A stretch of DNA of 64,000 bases. Source: Brevundimonas pishanensis (GTDB taxonomy: Bacteria > Pseudomonadota > Alphaproteobacteria > Caulobacterales > Caulobacteraceae). The stretch is from contig NZ_JAJKBG010000008.1 of NCBI RefSeq assembly GCF_022750635.1, positions 1 through 64,000 of the forward strand. Direction: 5' to 3'. The notes beneath the pieces were generated by a model. That model worked only from the letters and a program-made list of their open reading frames with translations. It was not told the origin of the DNA and searched no databases. The position numbers and the translations under genes were made by a program. This document shows, piece by piece, positions 52,149-61,690 of this stretch (position 1 is its first letter; each line of letters opens with the position of its first letter).

Positions 52149-54427
52149 TCGGCCTCGACCGGAGGCAGGGTAATATAGAAGCAGGCACCGCTCGTGGGCG
52201 GCGTCACGCCGGAAGGCGGGTCGACTGAAATCTGGCCGCCGTGACGCTGAATAACAGTGTGTACGAAGGCCAGACCCAGACCGGCACCGGACACGTTGCC
52301 ACCGGCAAAAGGCTGGAACAGACGGCTGCGCATGTCGTCGTACAGCCCCGGGCCTTCATCGCAGATAATCAGCAGAACCTTGTCCTCGTAGGAGGACAGC
52401 TGGCACGCGACCAGACCCCCCGTCGGGGTGTGGCGGATGGCATTGTCCAGCAAGTTGATGATGACCCGCCGCATCAGCGCGGTGTCAACATCGACCAGAT
52501 ATTCATGCTCGTAGTCAGGCGCGATCAGTTCGACGCCCTTGGCTGCGGACTGGGGCCAGAGGGTATCGACGCCCTCGGTTACGAGGTCCGCCAGATTGGC
52601 GACCTCGAAGGTGAGCATCTGGTTTTCCGCACGTGACAGTTGGACATAGCCTTCTGCCAACGCCAGTGTTTGTCGCGCGTTGCGGCGGATTTGATCCTCG
52701 ATCTTCTCCGAGCGTTTGTCGCCGTCGAGCAGGGTCAGGATAGATACCTGCGGGGCGCGCATGTCGTGCCCCAGCAGTTGTAACGTGCGTTGACGCTCGC
52801 GCTCTGCCGCCCGCAACTGGGTGACGTCGGCCAAGCGGACGATCAGACCAGCAGACTGCTCGGTAGTGTCCACCAACGGGGCGATAGCGATCTGCAGGGC
52901 TCGCCCGTCGGGGAGCTGGATTTCGTCGCGAACGCCGGGCGCTGCGCCGATCAAGCCACGCCATTCGCGCACACCCAACCGGAGGAACAGGTCCTCCAGA
53001 TGTGCGCCCACCAAGGTGGTGCCGGGGAAGAGGTTCTGGGCACGGGGATTGGCGATCAGGACGCTGCCGTCCAAGTCGGCGACAAGGGCTGCGTCAGGCA
53101 GGCTGCGGACAGACTGATTGATATAGCGGTTGAAGTCGCGGAACTGTTTGAGGGCTCCGCGCAAGGCCAGCACCTGACGCGAGATTTCGTCGCCGGACGT
53201 CCATTTTGCCGTCGGGGAGAGGGCGGCCAAATGGAAGGTCTCGGGGTCGGCTCGAAGGTCGTTCAGTTCCGACTGCATATAGCGATAGGCGGCGGCCAGA
53301 CGACGCCAGCTCCACAGCGGCCAGGCCACAATCACGCCCGCACAGGCGGCCAGAGGCGGGAACCAGTGCCCCGCTTTTAGCGCCAAAGCGGAAATGGCCA
53401 AGGTGGCCGCGATCAGCGCGAAGCCCAGCACGGTGTTGGCGACGGGGCGCAGAACAAGGAAGCCTGCCAATATCATCGCCAGCGGGATCAATGACAGCAA
53501 AGCGGTCAGCCAACGGTTCAGGGGCCGGATGTTCCAGTCATCCAGCACGCTCTGCATCAGCGCGCCGACGATATAGACACCGGGAGACAGGTATCCGCGC
53601 GGGCTGTTTGGCGTCGCATAGCGATCCCCCATGCCTTGCGCAGTCGCGCCCACGAGAACACGCTTGTCCTTCAGGAATTCGGCGGACACTTCGCCCCTCA
53701 GCACATCTACGGCAGAGACTGTGGGGTAGGGCTCTATGCCCGACGGAAAGCGGATCATGCGGCTGTCGGTGACGATGAGGCCATCTCCGGCAGCGCCTTT
53801 GTTGACCTCTGTCGCTGGTGTTTTGGAAGCCGAGGCCAACAAGGCCAGATGCGGCAAGACGCGACCGTCGGCACTGACCCACAGTGGGCTGGCGCGCACC
53901 GTGCCGTCCTGATCGGGCGTCAGGATGACGTGGCCCAGTCCCGCGGCACCGGCGGCTATGTTGGCGGGCGGCGGGCTGATAGTGGCAAGACTGCCGTTCA
54001 GGCCCGGTGTGTCGACTGCAACAGGTAGATACACATTGCCCGATCTTTGCACCGAGGCGGCAAGCGCCGCATCATCGGGCGTGGGTTCGATGAACAGGAC
54101 ATCGTAACCTACCGAGGTCACGCCAATGTCGCCCAAGCGCTGGACCAGATCGGCATGGACAGCACGCGGCCAGGGCCAAGGACCAATCTCGGCAAGGCTT
54201 CGGTCATCGATGGCCACCACGGCGATGTCTTTGTGCGCCGCGACCGGATTGATCACGCTAACGGTGTCGTAAAAGACGTTGTCGCCGCGTTGGGTAATCT
54301 GGCCAAGGCTGAGCCACACCACCAGACCAATGGTGATGGCGGCGGTAATCAGCCATTCGATCAGAACCTGCGCACCCAGTCGGGTGGCAGGCTCTATTTT
54401 GGGCATCGACGCTTTTGGAAAGGGCAA
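52145..54427 (-). CDS. CHASE2 sensor histidine kinase
   Basis: A 760-residue transmembrane kinase. One membrane segment (about 23-43) precedes a periplasmic CHASE2 sensor (about 50-310, with VVAIDDRSLAEIGPWPWPRAVHADL), then three clustered helices (about 315-385), a PAS domain (about 430-545), HisKA with a variant H box LLGHDMRAPQ (His554) and an ATPase domain with NLLDNAIRHTP, DEGPGLYDDM and GAGLGLAFVHTV. A TTG start is used at 54427 with GGGGA upstream; ATG at 54406 is an alternative. It lies 12 bp after the FecR-LysM gene and is the third gene of the module. Confidence 0.9.
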   Translation of the reverse strand: MPFPKASMPKIEPATRLGAQVLIEWLITAAITIGLVVWLSLGQITQRGDNVFYDTVSVINPVAAHKDIAVVAIDDRSLAEIGPWPWPRAVHADLVQRLGDIGVTSVGYDVLFIEPTPDDAALAASVQRSGNVYLPVAVDTPGLNGSLATISPPPANIAAGAAGLGHVILTPDQDGTVRASPLWVSADGRVLPHLALLASASKTPATEVNKGAAGDGLIVTDSRMIRFPSGIEPYPTVSAVDVLRGEVSAEFLKDKRVLVGATAQGMGDRYATPNSPRGYLSPGVYIVGALMQSVLDDWNIRPLNRWLTALLSLIPLAMILAGFLVLRPVANTVLGFALIAATLAISALALKAGHWFPPLAACAGVIVAWPLWSWRRLAAAYRYMQSELNDLRADPETFHLAALSPTAKWTSGDEISRQVLALRGALKQFRDFNRYINQSVRSLPDAALVADLDGSVLIANPRAQNLFPGTTLVGAHLEDLFLRLGVREWRGLIGAAPGVRDEIQLPDGRALQIAIAPLVDTTEQSAGLIVRLADVTQLRAAERERQRTLQLLGHDMRAPQVSILTLLDGDKRSEKIEDQIRRNARQTLALAEGYVQLSRAENQMLTFEVANLADLVTEGVDTLWPQSAAKGVELIAPDYEHEYLVDVDTALMRRVIINLLDNAIRHTPTGGLVACQLSSYEDKVLLIICDEGPGLYDDMRSRLFQPFAGGNVSGAGLGLAFVHTVIQRHGGQISVDPPSGVTPPTSGACFYITLPPVEAD

Positions 54428-54439
54428 TCCCGTCCCCGC

Positions 54440-55870
54440 TTATCGGTTGATGGTCAGAACTTCCGGACTGGACCATACCGACAGTCTGTGACCGAAGCGG
54501 TAACGGGTACCCTCAATGCGCCAGCTATAGGTGCCGGGCGGCAGATCGCTAAGGGTGAAGGTGGAATCGCTGAGGCCTGCGCTGTCGATAAGCGGCTGGC
54601 CTTCTGGTTCACCCGCTTCGTTGGCGCGGGTCAACTGGAAGCGGAAGCTTGCGTCGCCTTCACCCTCGGCGCGCCATTTGAAGCGGTAAAGGCGGGCGTT
54701 GTTTGCCAGTTCTTCAGACAGTGACAGGCCGTCGATGCCGTTGCGGGCACGGATGAAGTTGAAGGTGCGACCGCGCCCCTCAAGACCGTCTGGCGATACG
54801 GCCGTCAGGCGCAGGAAGTACTGGCCTTCCGGGAGGTCGGTGTAGGTGAGCGGCTGGCCGACGGGAGCGTCCGCTTCGGCCAGCAGGTCCTGCATGCTGG
54901 CATCGGCCGCGATGAAGCCGCGAACGATACGGGCGTCGGATGGAGCTGAATAATCGAATGCGAGGGTGGCGTCAGTCTGAAGAAGATCGTCCTCTGCCAT
55001 CACCGGGGCGGCCAGCAGGGCTACGGGGACCGGTGTGTCATCGCCAGCGCGAAGGGCCACGCCCTGTCCGTTCGGGACCAGAACGCCGTGGGTGTCGGTT
55101 TCATCGGCCACAGCGACCGTGCCTTCGAGGACGCCGGTCGAGCTGTTGCCCGTCACGTCGTCATAGGCGACGCGGAACTCGGTACCACGGACAGCCGAAA
55201 TGGCCGTCGGTGTGGTCACGCGGAAGCCCCCGGGGCGCTGGCGCGAGGTTACGCGGTTTTCGACGCGACCTCGGTTGACCACAAGGCGGTGGTCGGGTGC
55301 GTCGTTGATCACGAACCGGCGCAGGCGATCCATGCGTATGCTGCTGCGCGAGGGAACAACCGTATAGGTGCCATCCGAGAAGGCGATCCGCGCAAAAGCG
55401 CTGGATCCGGTGCTCACAACGTCGCCTTCGCGCAGTTGGGCACCGAGAGCCACGGCCACCGGCGCGCCATTTCTCAGCACCTGAACGTCACCGCGGAAGC
55501 TCTCGATGCGCGCGGGGTCCTCGCGGGTGCGCAAAAGTGCAGTGTCGATCTGGAGAGTACGTCCCGTCGCCATGCGGCGTGGGTTGGCCACCCGGTTATC
55601 GCGCTGTAGTCGGCGATAGTCGGCCGGGTTGCGCAGATATTTGCGCGCCACATCAATCAGAGTGTCGCCACGATTGACCAGATAGGTCAGCGGAGCTTCG
55701 GTCAGAACTGAACCTGACGGCTGGGAGTTGGCCGACTGGGGGGCTGCAGACTGGGCAGTAGCAGACTGGGCGAGGGCCGTTGCGGGCACGGCTCCAAACG
55801 CCAGGGTAAGACCGAGGCCGAGGCTGGTGAAGCGAACCAAGCTGTTCTTGCGGGCGGTATGTATCGTCAA
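54440..55870 (-). CDS. LysM and FecR-domain periplasmic protein
   Basis: A 476-residue exported protein. The signal peptide (about 1-35, ending ALAQ) is followed by a Ser/Ala/Gln-rich linker and a LysM peptidoglycan-binding repeat (about 60-108, LTYLVNRGDTLIDVARKYL). A FecR-type domain (about 118-250) contains LREGDVVSTGSSAFARIAF and SAVRGTEFRVAYDD. A C-terminal region (about 290-476) looks like one or two fibronectin-like beta domains. TTG start at 55870, 12 bp after the response-regulator stop. The context suggests it binds cell wall and feeds the CHASE2 kinase. Confidence 0.85.
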   Translation of the reverse strand: MTIHTARKNSLVRFTSLGLGLTLAFGAVPATALAQSATAQSAAPQSANSQPSGSVLTEAPLTYLVNRGDTLIDVARKYLRNPADYRRLQRDNRVANPRRMATGRTLQIDTALLRTREDPARIESFRGDVQVLRNGAPVAVALGAQLREGDVVSTGSSAFARIAFSDGTYTVVPSRSSIRMDRLRRFVINDAPDHRLVVNRGRVENRVTSRQRPGGFRVTTPTAISAVRGTEFRVAYDDVTGNSSTGVLEGTVAVADETDTHGVLVPNGQGVALRAGDDTPVPVALLAAPVMAEDDLLQTDATLAFDYSAPSDARIVRGFIAADASMQDLLAEADAPVGQPLTYTDLPEGQYFLRLTAVSPDGLEGRGRTFNFIRARNGIDGLSLSEELANNARLYRFKWRAEGEGDASFRFQLTRANEAGEPEGQPLIDSAGLSDSTFTLSDLPPGTYSWRIEGTRYRFGHRLSVWSSPEVLTINR

Positions 55871-55882
55871 GATGTGATGATC

Positions 55883-56638
55883 TCAGTTGGTCGGCGCTGC
55901 ATCGTCGGGTGCTGCCGCGACTTCGGCGTCAGGGTCTGCGTTCGCATTTGAGCGCTCCAGCCGGTAGCCATAGCTGTACACCGGGGTCAGTCGGTATCCC
56001 GTCTGCGGGCGGAGGTTCAGCTTCGAGCGAACGCGTGAAATGTGCATGTCCAGCGAGCGGCTATTGAGGTGCGGCTCGTTGCCCCAGATGGTCTCCAGCA
56101 AATAGGTGCGGGACAGGGCGCGATGCAGGTTGCGGAACAGCAGACGCGCCAGAGCGAACTCCTTGGGCGTCATGGTGATGGTCTCGCCGTCGCGCACGAC
56201 CGTGGTCGTGCTCATATTGAAGACGATGTCGTCATAGACCTCGCGCTCGGCAGGAGCTCCCAGATGCTCGTAGGCGCGGCGCAGAAGAGCGCGCACACGG
56301 GCCTCGAGGACTATGGGGGATATCGGCTTGGCGAGATAGTCGTCCGCACCGGCGTTCAATGCCGCGACGATATCGCTGTCTTCGACACGGCTGGTGACCA
56401 GAAGCATGGGCGGCGGGGGCGTCAGATTGGCGCGTACCCAGCCGACGATTTCGATGCCCGAGCGGTCCGGAAGGTTCCAGTCCACAATCAGCAGGTCGAA
56501 GGTGTCGCGCCGGAGTGCCGAGATGAGGGCATGCCCGCGTGAGAAGGTGGATGGGCGAAAGCCCGCCTTCTCAACTATTTGAGAAATCGCCTGCAGCTGG
56601 ACCTGATCATCATCAAGGACCGCGATTTTCATTGGCAT
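55883..56638 (-). CDS. OmpR-family response regulator
   Basis: A 251-residue regulator: receiver domain (about 3-118) with DDD acidic patch, phospho-Asp in LLIVDWNLPDRSG, Thr/Ser in LLVTSR and Lys in YLAKP, then a winged-helix DNA-binding domain (about 133-228) with the TMTPKEFALARLLF and RSLDMHISRVRSKL motifs. A low-complexity Ala/Asp tail follows. It is first in the module and is presumably phosphorylated by the CHASE2 kinase two genes downstream. The start ATG follows GAGAG. Confidence 0.93.
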   Translation of the reverse strand: MPMKIAVLDDDQVQLQAISQIVEKAGFRPSTFSRGHALISALRRDTFDLLIVDWNLPDRSGIEIVGWVRANLTPPPPMLLVTSRVEDSDIVAALNAGADDYLAKPISPIVLEARVRALLRRAYEHLGAPAEREVYDDIVFNMSTTTVVRDGETITMTPKEFALARLLFRNLHRALSRTYLLETIWGNEPHLNSRSLDMHISRVRSKLNLRPQTGYRLTPVYSYGYRLERSNANADPDAEVAAAPDDAAPTN

Positions 56639-56721
56639 AAACTCTCAGTTCCGCATGGGGGGAAGTAACTATAACGGATTGAAAGCTTAGTAGTGCCTAA
56701 TGGATACGGTAAATTGTAAAT

Positions 56722-57741
56722 TTAGGTTGGCGCTATCACATTGTCGGCAACCAACCACTTGGTAAAACCGGCCGGATCGTCAAAGCGTGCATTTAATGGC
56801 CAAGCTTGAATACTTTCGCGCTTTTCCGGTGACAGTCGAACCCAGTCTTTTTCGGTCGTGACCAGACCTGCATCGAAAACTTTCGCGCGTTCTTTCAAGA
56901 AGTTAAATTGATCCTTCGTCAGGATGGCGTGATCCGGCAAAGGAACGAAATCCTTGAGATCACACCCTGCCGCGATCAACGAGCGCTCGACCTTCCAGGG
57001 TTTCGCAATGCCGGCAAAGCCGACTTGGGGACCCGCTGGCGGGGCAGAAATAGCCGCCAGGCGGGCAGTGAAGACAGGAAGATCACCGAATACAGCAATC
57101 AACTCGGGGTCTGCTTTATCCAAATCAGTCGGCAGGAGGACAATTACAGCGTCCGCACGCGCAAGACCTGCGGCAATCGGCTCGCGCATGGGACCGGATG
57201 GGAAGACGGAACCATCTCCAAACGGCCATTCGTCATTACGGGTCTCGCCATCGACCACAATCAGGCTGATGTCCTTGATGAGGGACGGGTTCTGATGGCC
57301 ATCATCCATGACCAGATAGTCGGCTCCGGCGGCGACAGCGGCCTTGGCACCCGCGACACGATCACGGCTGATAACCACCATGCCGTCTTGGGCCAGCATC
57401 AGGGGTTCGTCGCCAACGTCCTCGGCGGAGTGGGTGTCCAAGTCGACAACCACAGGACCCTCCAGCTTACCACCGTAACCCCGCGATAGTGCCGACGGAG
57501 CGTGCCCCTGCTCACGCAGTAAGCGGAGGATCTCGCGGGTGATCGGCGTCTTGCCAGAGCCGCCCACCGTCAGATTACCGACCGAGATCACGGGAATACC
57601 GGGGGCATAGCCCTTGGTATTGGCAATCTTGCGTGCGGTCACGCCCGCCCAGACCCACGACAGGGGCTTGAGTGCCATGCGGGTGATCGGGGCGTGGCTG
57701 CGATCGCGGGTGTACCACCAGCGCGGGGTGTTTAGTTTCAT
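56722..57741 (-). CDS. lpxK: Tetraacyldisaccharide 4'-kinase LpxK
   Basis: A 339-residue kinase that phosphorylates the 4' position of the lipid A disaccharide. A P-loop is in GNLTVGGSGKTP (about 54-65), with LSRGYGG and DDGHQNPSL as family motifs. The N-terminal segment includes the membrane-associated helix. The start at 57741 overlaps the waaA stop by 4 bp (ATGA), which decided it over the upstream in-frame start at 57801. Last gene of the operon. Confidence 0.96.
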   Translation of the reverse strand: MKLNTPRWWYTRDRSHAPITRMALKPLSWVWAGVTARKIANTKGYAPGIPVISVGNLTVGGSGKTPITREILRLLREQGHAPSALSRGYGGKLEGPVVVDLDTHSAEDVGDEPLMLAQDGMVVISRDRVAGAKAAVAAGADYLVMDDGHQNPSLIKDISLIVVDGETRNDEWPFGDGSVFPSGPMREPIAAGLARADAVIVLLPTDLDKADPELIAVFGDLPVFTARLAAISAPPAGPQVGFAGIAKPWKVERSLIAAGCDLKDFVPLPDHAILTKDQFNFLKERAKVFDAGLVTTEKDWVRLSPEKRESIQAWPLNARFDDPAGFTKWLVADNVIAPT

Positions 57742-59048
57742 CGGGGACGTCTCCGCTCCGGCTTGGGGGCGGGGGGGAGGTGGGCCTGAAGAGCCAGCCA
57801 CAGTCGATCCAGACCCGCAGAGGCTTCATTGGCCGCGCGGCGGGCGCGCTCGCCCATGGCGCGGGCCCCGTCCGGATCTTTAAGTAGCGGTTCAATAAGA
57901 TCGCGCAATTCGTCGGGGGCCAGCACGCTGACCAGCCCGCCTGAGTGTTTGAGCATACGGTTGACCTGCTGCCAGTTGGCCGCGTCGGGTCCGCTGAAAG
58001 TCGGCTTGCCCAGTCGGGCAGGCTCCAGCGGATTGTGCCCGCCCACGCTGCCTCCACTGAGCGCCGGAGCGAACGAGCCGCCCAGCACCACCACGTCGGA
58101 CAGGCGCATAAAGAGGCCTAACTCGCCCAGGGTGTCGGCGAGGTAGAGATCAATCCCGTCTTCGATATCGCCGCCCACGCAGCGCCGGGTCAGCTTCCAG
58201 CCGTCCAGTTGCAACTCTTCGACAATCTCGGGCGCACGTTCGGGATGGCGAGGCACAACGACAAGCAGCAGGCGCGGAACCAGAGCCTTCAGTGCCTTGG
58301 CAAGCGCCCGTTCCTCGTTCTCGTGGGTCGAGGCAATCACGATCACGGGGCGATCCCCGATCAGGCCCGAAAGACGCGAGAACTCGGCGCGGTCGTAAGG
58401 CAGTGGCTCGCCGGAAAGCTTGAGGTTGACCATGCCGTCCACGCGGGCCCCCATGGAGGTCAGGCGCTCTGCGCCCTCCTGATCCTGGGGCCAGACGTGG
58501 GCGAAGGCGGACATCAGGGTGCGGGCCATGCCCGGAGCCTTTTGCCAGCCTTCCAGCGTGTGCGAGGTGATCCGTGCACTGACCAGAGCCAATGGTATGC
58601 GGCGGCCACGAGCAGCCATGATCAGGTTCGGCCACAGCTCGCTCTCGACGAAAATGCCGATCTGGGGCTGCCAGTGATCTAGGAAGGCCGACACGGCGGA
58701 CGGGCCATCGACCGGCGCGAACTGGTGGATCACGCCTTGGGGGAGGCGCGGGGTAATGACCTCTGCCGAGGTCAGGGTTCCGGTGGTGACCAGAACGGTG
58801 ACGTCGGGCCGGTCCTTACGGATGCGTTCGGCCAGCGGAAGGATCGACAAGGCTTCGCCGACGCTGACGCCGTGTATCCAGATGAGCGGACCGGCGGGGC
58901 GGCGCAGGCTGGCCATGCCCAGTCGTTCATCGACGCGGGTCGGGCTTTCCTTGCCCTTCTTGACGCGGCTGTCCAGCAGGCGCGGTGCTAGGGGTTCAAG
59001 AAGGCGGGTGCCGAGACGATAGGCCATAAGAGCGGGGCTGAAGCTCAC
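57738..59048 (-). CDS. waaA: Kdo transferase WaaA
   Basis: A 436-residue 3-deoxy-D-manno-octulosonic acid transferase that adds Kdo to lipid A. The N-terminal half has WIHGVSVGEALS (catalytic Glu), FVESELWPN and LVSARI, and the C-terminal half has GSFAPALSGGSVGGHNPLEPA for CMP-Kdo binding. GTG at 59048, two bases after the previous stop codon, was chosen because the upstream in-frame extension (to 59117) lies inside the preceding gene. It overlaps lpxK by 4 bp. Confidence 0.95.
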   Translation of the reverse strand: MSFSPALMAYRLGTRLLEPLAPRLLDSRVKKGKESPTRVDERLGMASLRRPAGPLIWIHGVSVGEALSILPLAERIRKDRPDVTVLVTTGTLTSAEVITPRLPQGVIHQFAPVDGPSAVSAFLDHWQPQIGIFVESELWPNLIMAARGRRIPLALVSARITSHTLEGWQKAPGMARTLMSAFAHVWPQDQEGAERLTSMGARVDGMVNLKLSGEPLPYDRAEFSRLSGLIGDRPVIVIASTHENEERALAKALKALVPRLLLVVVPRHPERAPEIVEELQLDGWKLTRRCVGGDIEDGIDLYLADTLGELGLFMRLSDVVVLGGSFAPALSGGSVGGHNPLEPARLGKPTFSGPDAANWQQVNRMLKHSGGLVSVLAPDELRDLIEPLLKDPDGARAMGERARRAANEASAGLDRLWLALQAHLPPAPKPERRRPR

Positions 59049-59050
59049 GG

Positions 59051-59740
59051 TCAGACGCGCTCCAGTCCGGTGATTTCGTCTGCGCGGGCTTCGGCTGCGG
59101 TCATGCGGGCGGTCCATTCCGCCGCGACTTCAGACACATCGGTGCCGTGCGGGAAGTCGGCCCTGTCCCATACGAAAGCGCCCTTGGCGAAGGGCAGGGG
59201 GATCAGGGCGCGGTCCCAGCTTTTCAGGCGGATCGCCGGTTTTGCCGATGCGCCGAGGATAAGCACGGGTGCCCCCGACATTCGCGCCATGACGGGCAGG
59301 CCCTCGGCCATGGTTCGCGCAGGGCCACGCGGCCCGTCGGGCGTGATGGCCAGACCGCCCTTTGCTTTCAGGTATTTCAGACCGTCACGCAGGGCTTGGG
59401 TGCCGCCTTTGGCGCTGGCCTTCTTGTCTTTGTTCGAGGCGGAGCCGCGCACTGCCGGAATGCCCAGTCTGGCGACGGCCTTGGCGATGAACTCACCGTC
59501 CGCGGACAACGAAATCATGGCGCGCGGCGGTTGCGCGCGTTCCATCGGCCACGAGGCGGCTGCAAGGCCCAGACGCGAATGCCAGAAGGCGATCAACACG
59601 CCGCTGTCCTGTGCCCAAACGTCTTCGGCAATCTGCTCGTTTTCGCGGGTCCAGCGCGTAGTCGCATAGCAAAAACGTAGCCATTCAGAGAACAGCCACG
59701 CAATCGAGCGCTGGATAAACGGGTGCCGCAGTGGCCTCAT
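59051..59740 (-). CDS. DUF374 lysophospholipid acyltransferase-like protein
   Basis: A 229-residue membrane-associated protein of the DUF374 group, related to PlsC-type acyltransferases. Family signatures include IAFWHSRLGLAAASWPM and GLAITPDGPRGPARTM, with the motif Ser/His pattern typical of the group. In alphaproteobacteria it accompanies waaA and lpxK, and is thought to help build the lipid A core. The start overlaps the ABC transporter stop by 4 bp. Confidence 0.88.
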   Translation of the reverse strand: MRPLRHPFIQRSIAWLFSEWLRFCYATTRWTRENEQIAEDVWAQDSGVLIAFWHSRLGLAAASWPMERAQPPRAMISLSADGEFIAKAVARLGIPAVRGSASNKDKKASAKGGTQALRDGLKYLKAKGGLAITPDGPRGPARTMAEGLPVMARMSGAPVLILGASAKPAIRLKSWDRALIPLPFAKGAFVWDRADFPHGTDVSEVAAEWTARMTAAEARADEITGLERV

Positions 59741-61587
59741 GCGCCGGTCTCGTCAGGCAGAAGGTCCATGGGGGCGTCGAGGGACTGTTGACGCGCGAGG
59801 CGGGCGTAAAGGCCCGAGGTCGCGATCAGGTCGTCGTGGGTGCCTTGTTCGATCACCTTGCCAGCCGAAATCACATAGATACGATCGGCGTTACGCACGG
59901 TGGAAAGACGGTGCGCGATCATCAGCGTGGCGCGGCCTTCCATCAGGCGGTCCAGCGCCTGTTGAACCAGAGCCTCGCTCTCGGTGTCCAGCGCACTGGT
60001 GGCTTCGTCGAGCAGCAGGATCGGGGCATTCTTGAGGAAGGCGCGGGCGATGGCGATACGCTGGCGCTGGCCGCCGGACAGGCGGGCACCGGCCTCGCCG
60101 ACGCGGGTCTGATAGCCCTGTGGCAGGCCGAGGATGAACTCGTGGGCCGCAGCCGCACGGGCCGCCTCGATGATCTGTTCTTCGGTGGCGGCCTCGCGCC
60201 CATAGGCGATGTTGGCGGCGATAGTGTCGTCGAACAGGAACGGCTCCTGCGTCACCAGAGCGATCTGGTCGCGCAGGGATGACAGGCTGAGATCGCGCAG
60301 ATCAATGCCGTTTGCGGTGATGCGTCCGCTCGTCACATCATAGAACCGCGGCAGCAGGCTGAGGATGGTGGACTTGCCACCACCCGATGGACCGACCAGC
60401 GCCACCGTCTCGCCCGGCGAGACCTTTAGGTTCACGCCGTTCAGCGTTGGTACGAGCCCGTTGGCAGTGGAATAGGCGAACTCGACGTTGTGGAGTTCGA
60501 TCTCGACAGGACCGGCGGGCAGGGATTGCGGGTTCGCCTGTTCGCGGATTTCAGGCTGGATATCGAGTGCTGTGAACAGGCGACGCGCGGCGGTCATGCC
60601 TTCGGACATGACGGTCGTCAGGTTGGACAGCTGGCGCAGCGACTGACCTGCCAACATCAGCATGCCGATGAAGGCCGCAAAGCCGCCCACGGACATCTGG
60701 CCCTTGCTGGCGCTCCAGCCGGCATAGCCAATGACCGCGGCGACGATGGAATAGGCAATGATATCGGAAGCCGGACCGGCGAAGGCGCGGCTGTCGGCAC
60801 CTTTGATGACGTGGCGCTGGCGGCGGTCGATGACGGCGGCGACATTGGCCTCTTCAGCCTGTTCGCGGTTTTCGATCTTGATGACGCGCACGCCGTCCAG
60901 ATTTTCCATCAGGGCGGAGGAAAGCACCTCGGTTTCGGCCATGGCCCCCTTGGCGGCCTTGCGCGAGCGCTTGCCGAACTTGCGCATCACCAGACTGACG
61001 CCCGGTACGCCCAGAAGCACGATCAGCGTCAGCGGCAGGTCGATGAAGCCCATCGCTACCATCACGCCGACCACGATCAGCACGTTCTGGGTGTAGTTCA
61101 CCACGCCGTTGGTGAAGGCTTCACGCACCAGATTGGCGTCGAACAGCACCGACGAGACGAAGGTGCCCGAATGCTGGTTACGCAGACGCGACAGGTCGGC
61201 GTTGATCATGCGCGAGAAGAGCTGCTTCTGGATGTCACCGACGATGCCGTGGCCCAGCCGGTTCACCAGTGCAGCCTGTCCCGCCATCGTCAGGGATCGG
61301 GCGATGGAAAGGGCGATGATAACGCCTGGAACGAGCGCGATCAGCCACTGGGGCTGGACTGTGAAGACGTTCAGAAAACGGACAGGGCCCGGATGGGGCT
61401 GGAACAACAGGTCGATGGCCGGTTCAAGAAAACGCAACAGCCCCGCCGTCAGCGCACCGGCGCAGATCGCCAGACCGATCGACGAAAAGAACGCCACCTT
61501 GTGGTGCGAAAGATAGTCGCGCCACAGACGCTTCAGGAGCTGACCAAGCGGCTGGTCTTTGTCGTTGTGGTGAGCGGGGCTATTCAT
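59737..61587 (-). CDS. MsbA-like lipid ABC exporter
   Basis: A 616-residue half-transporter with an N-terminal six-helix membrane domain (about 25-340) and a C-terminal nucleotide-binding domain (about 360-600). ATP motifs are complete: GPSGGGKST, LSGGQRQRIAIARAF and LLLDEATSALD. It is the first gene of the lipid A operon, overlapping the next by 4 bp, so flipping of lipid A or LPS precursors (MsbA function) is likely. The gene symbol is withheld because several paralogues exist. Confidence 0.93.
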   Translation of the reverse strand: MNSPAHHNDKDQPLGQLLKRLWRDYLSHHKVAFFSSIGLAICAGALTAGLLRFLEPAIDLLFQPHPGPVRFLNVFTVQPQWLIALVPGVIIALSIARSLTMAGQAALVNRLGHGIVGDIQKQLFSRMINADLSRLRNQHSGTFVSSVLFDANLVREAFTNGVVNYTQNVLIVVGVMVAMGFIDLPLTLIVLLGVPGVSLVMRKFGKRSRKAAKGAMAETEVLSSALMENLDGVRVIKIENREQAEEANVAAVIDRRQRHVIKGADSRAFAGPASDIIAYSIVAAVIGYAGWSASKGQMSVGGFAAFIGMLMLAGQSLRQLSNLTTVMSEGMTAARRLFTALDIQPEIREQANPQSLPAGPVEIELHNVEFAYSTANGLVPTLNGVNLKVSPGETVALVGPSGGGKSTILSLLPRFYDVTSGRITANGIDLRDLSLSSLRDQIALVTQEPFLFDDTIAANIAYGREAATEEQIIEAARAAAAHEFILGLPQGYQTRVGEAGARLSGGQRQRIAIARAFLKNAPILLLDEATSALDTESEALVQQALDRLMEGRATLMIAHRLSTVRNADRIYVISAGKVIEQGTHDDLIATSGLYARLARQQSLDAPMDLLPDETGA

Positions 61588-61690
61588 TTTACTTCGGTCG
61601 GACGACTGGGGCTGTGTGTCAAGCGGCTTGGCTTGACGCGGCGAACGTGTGAGGGATGACGGCAGCGTTCGCGAAGGTTATCTGACGCTT

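Noticed and set aside
60490-61659. 389-codon plus-strand frame
   Set aside because: It is antisense to the membrane domain of the ABC exporter and has a His/Asp/Gln-rich composition typical of shadow frames.
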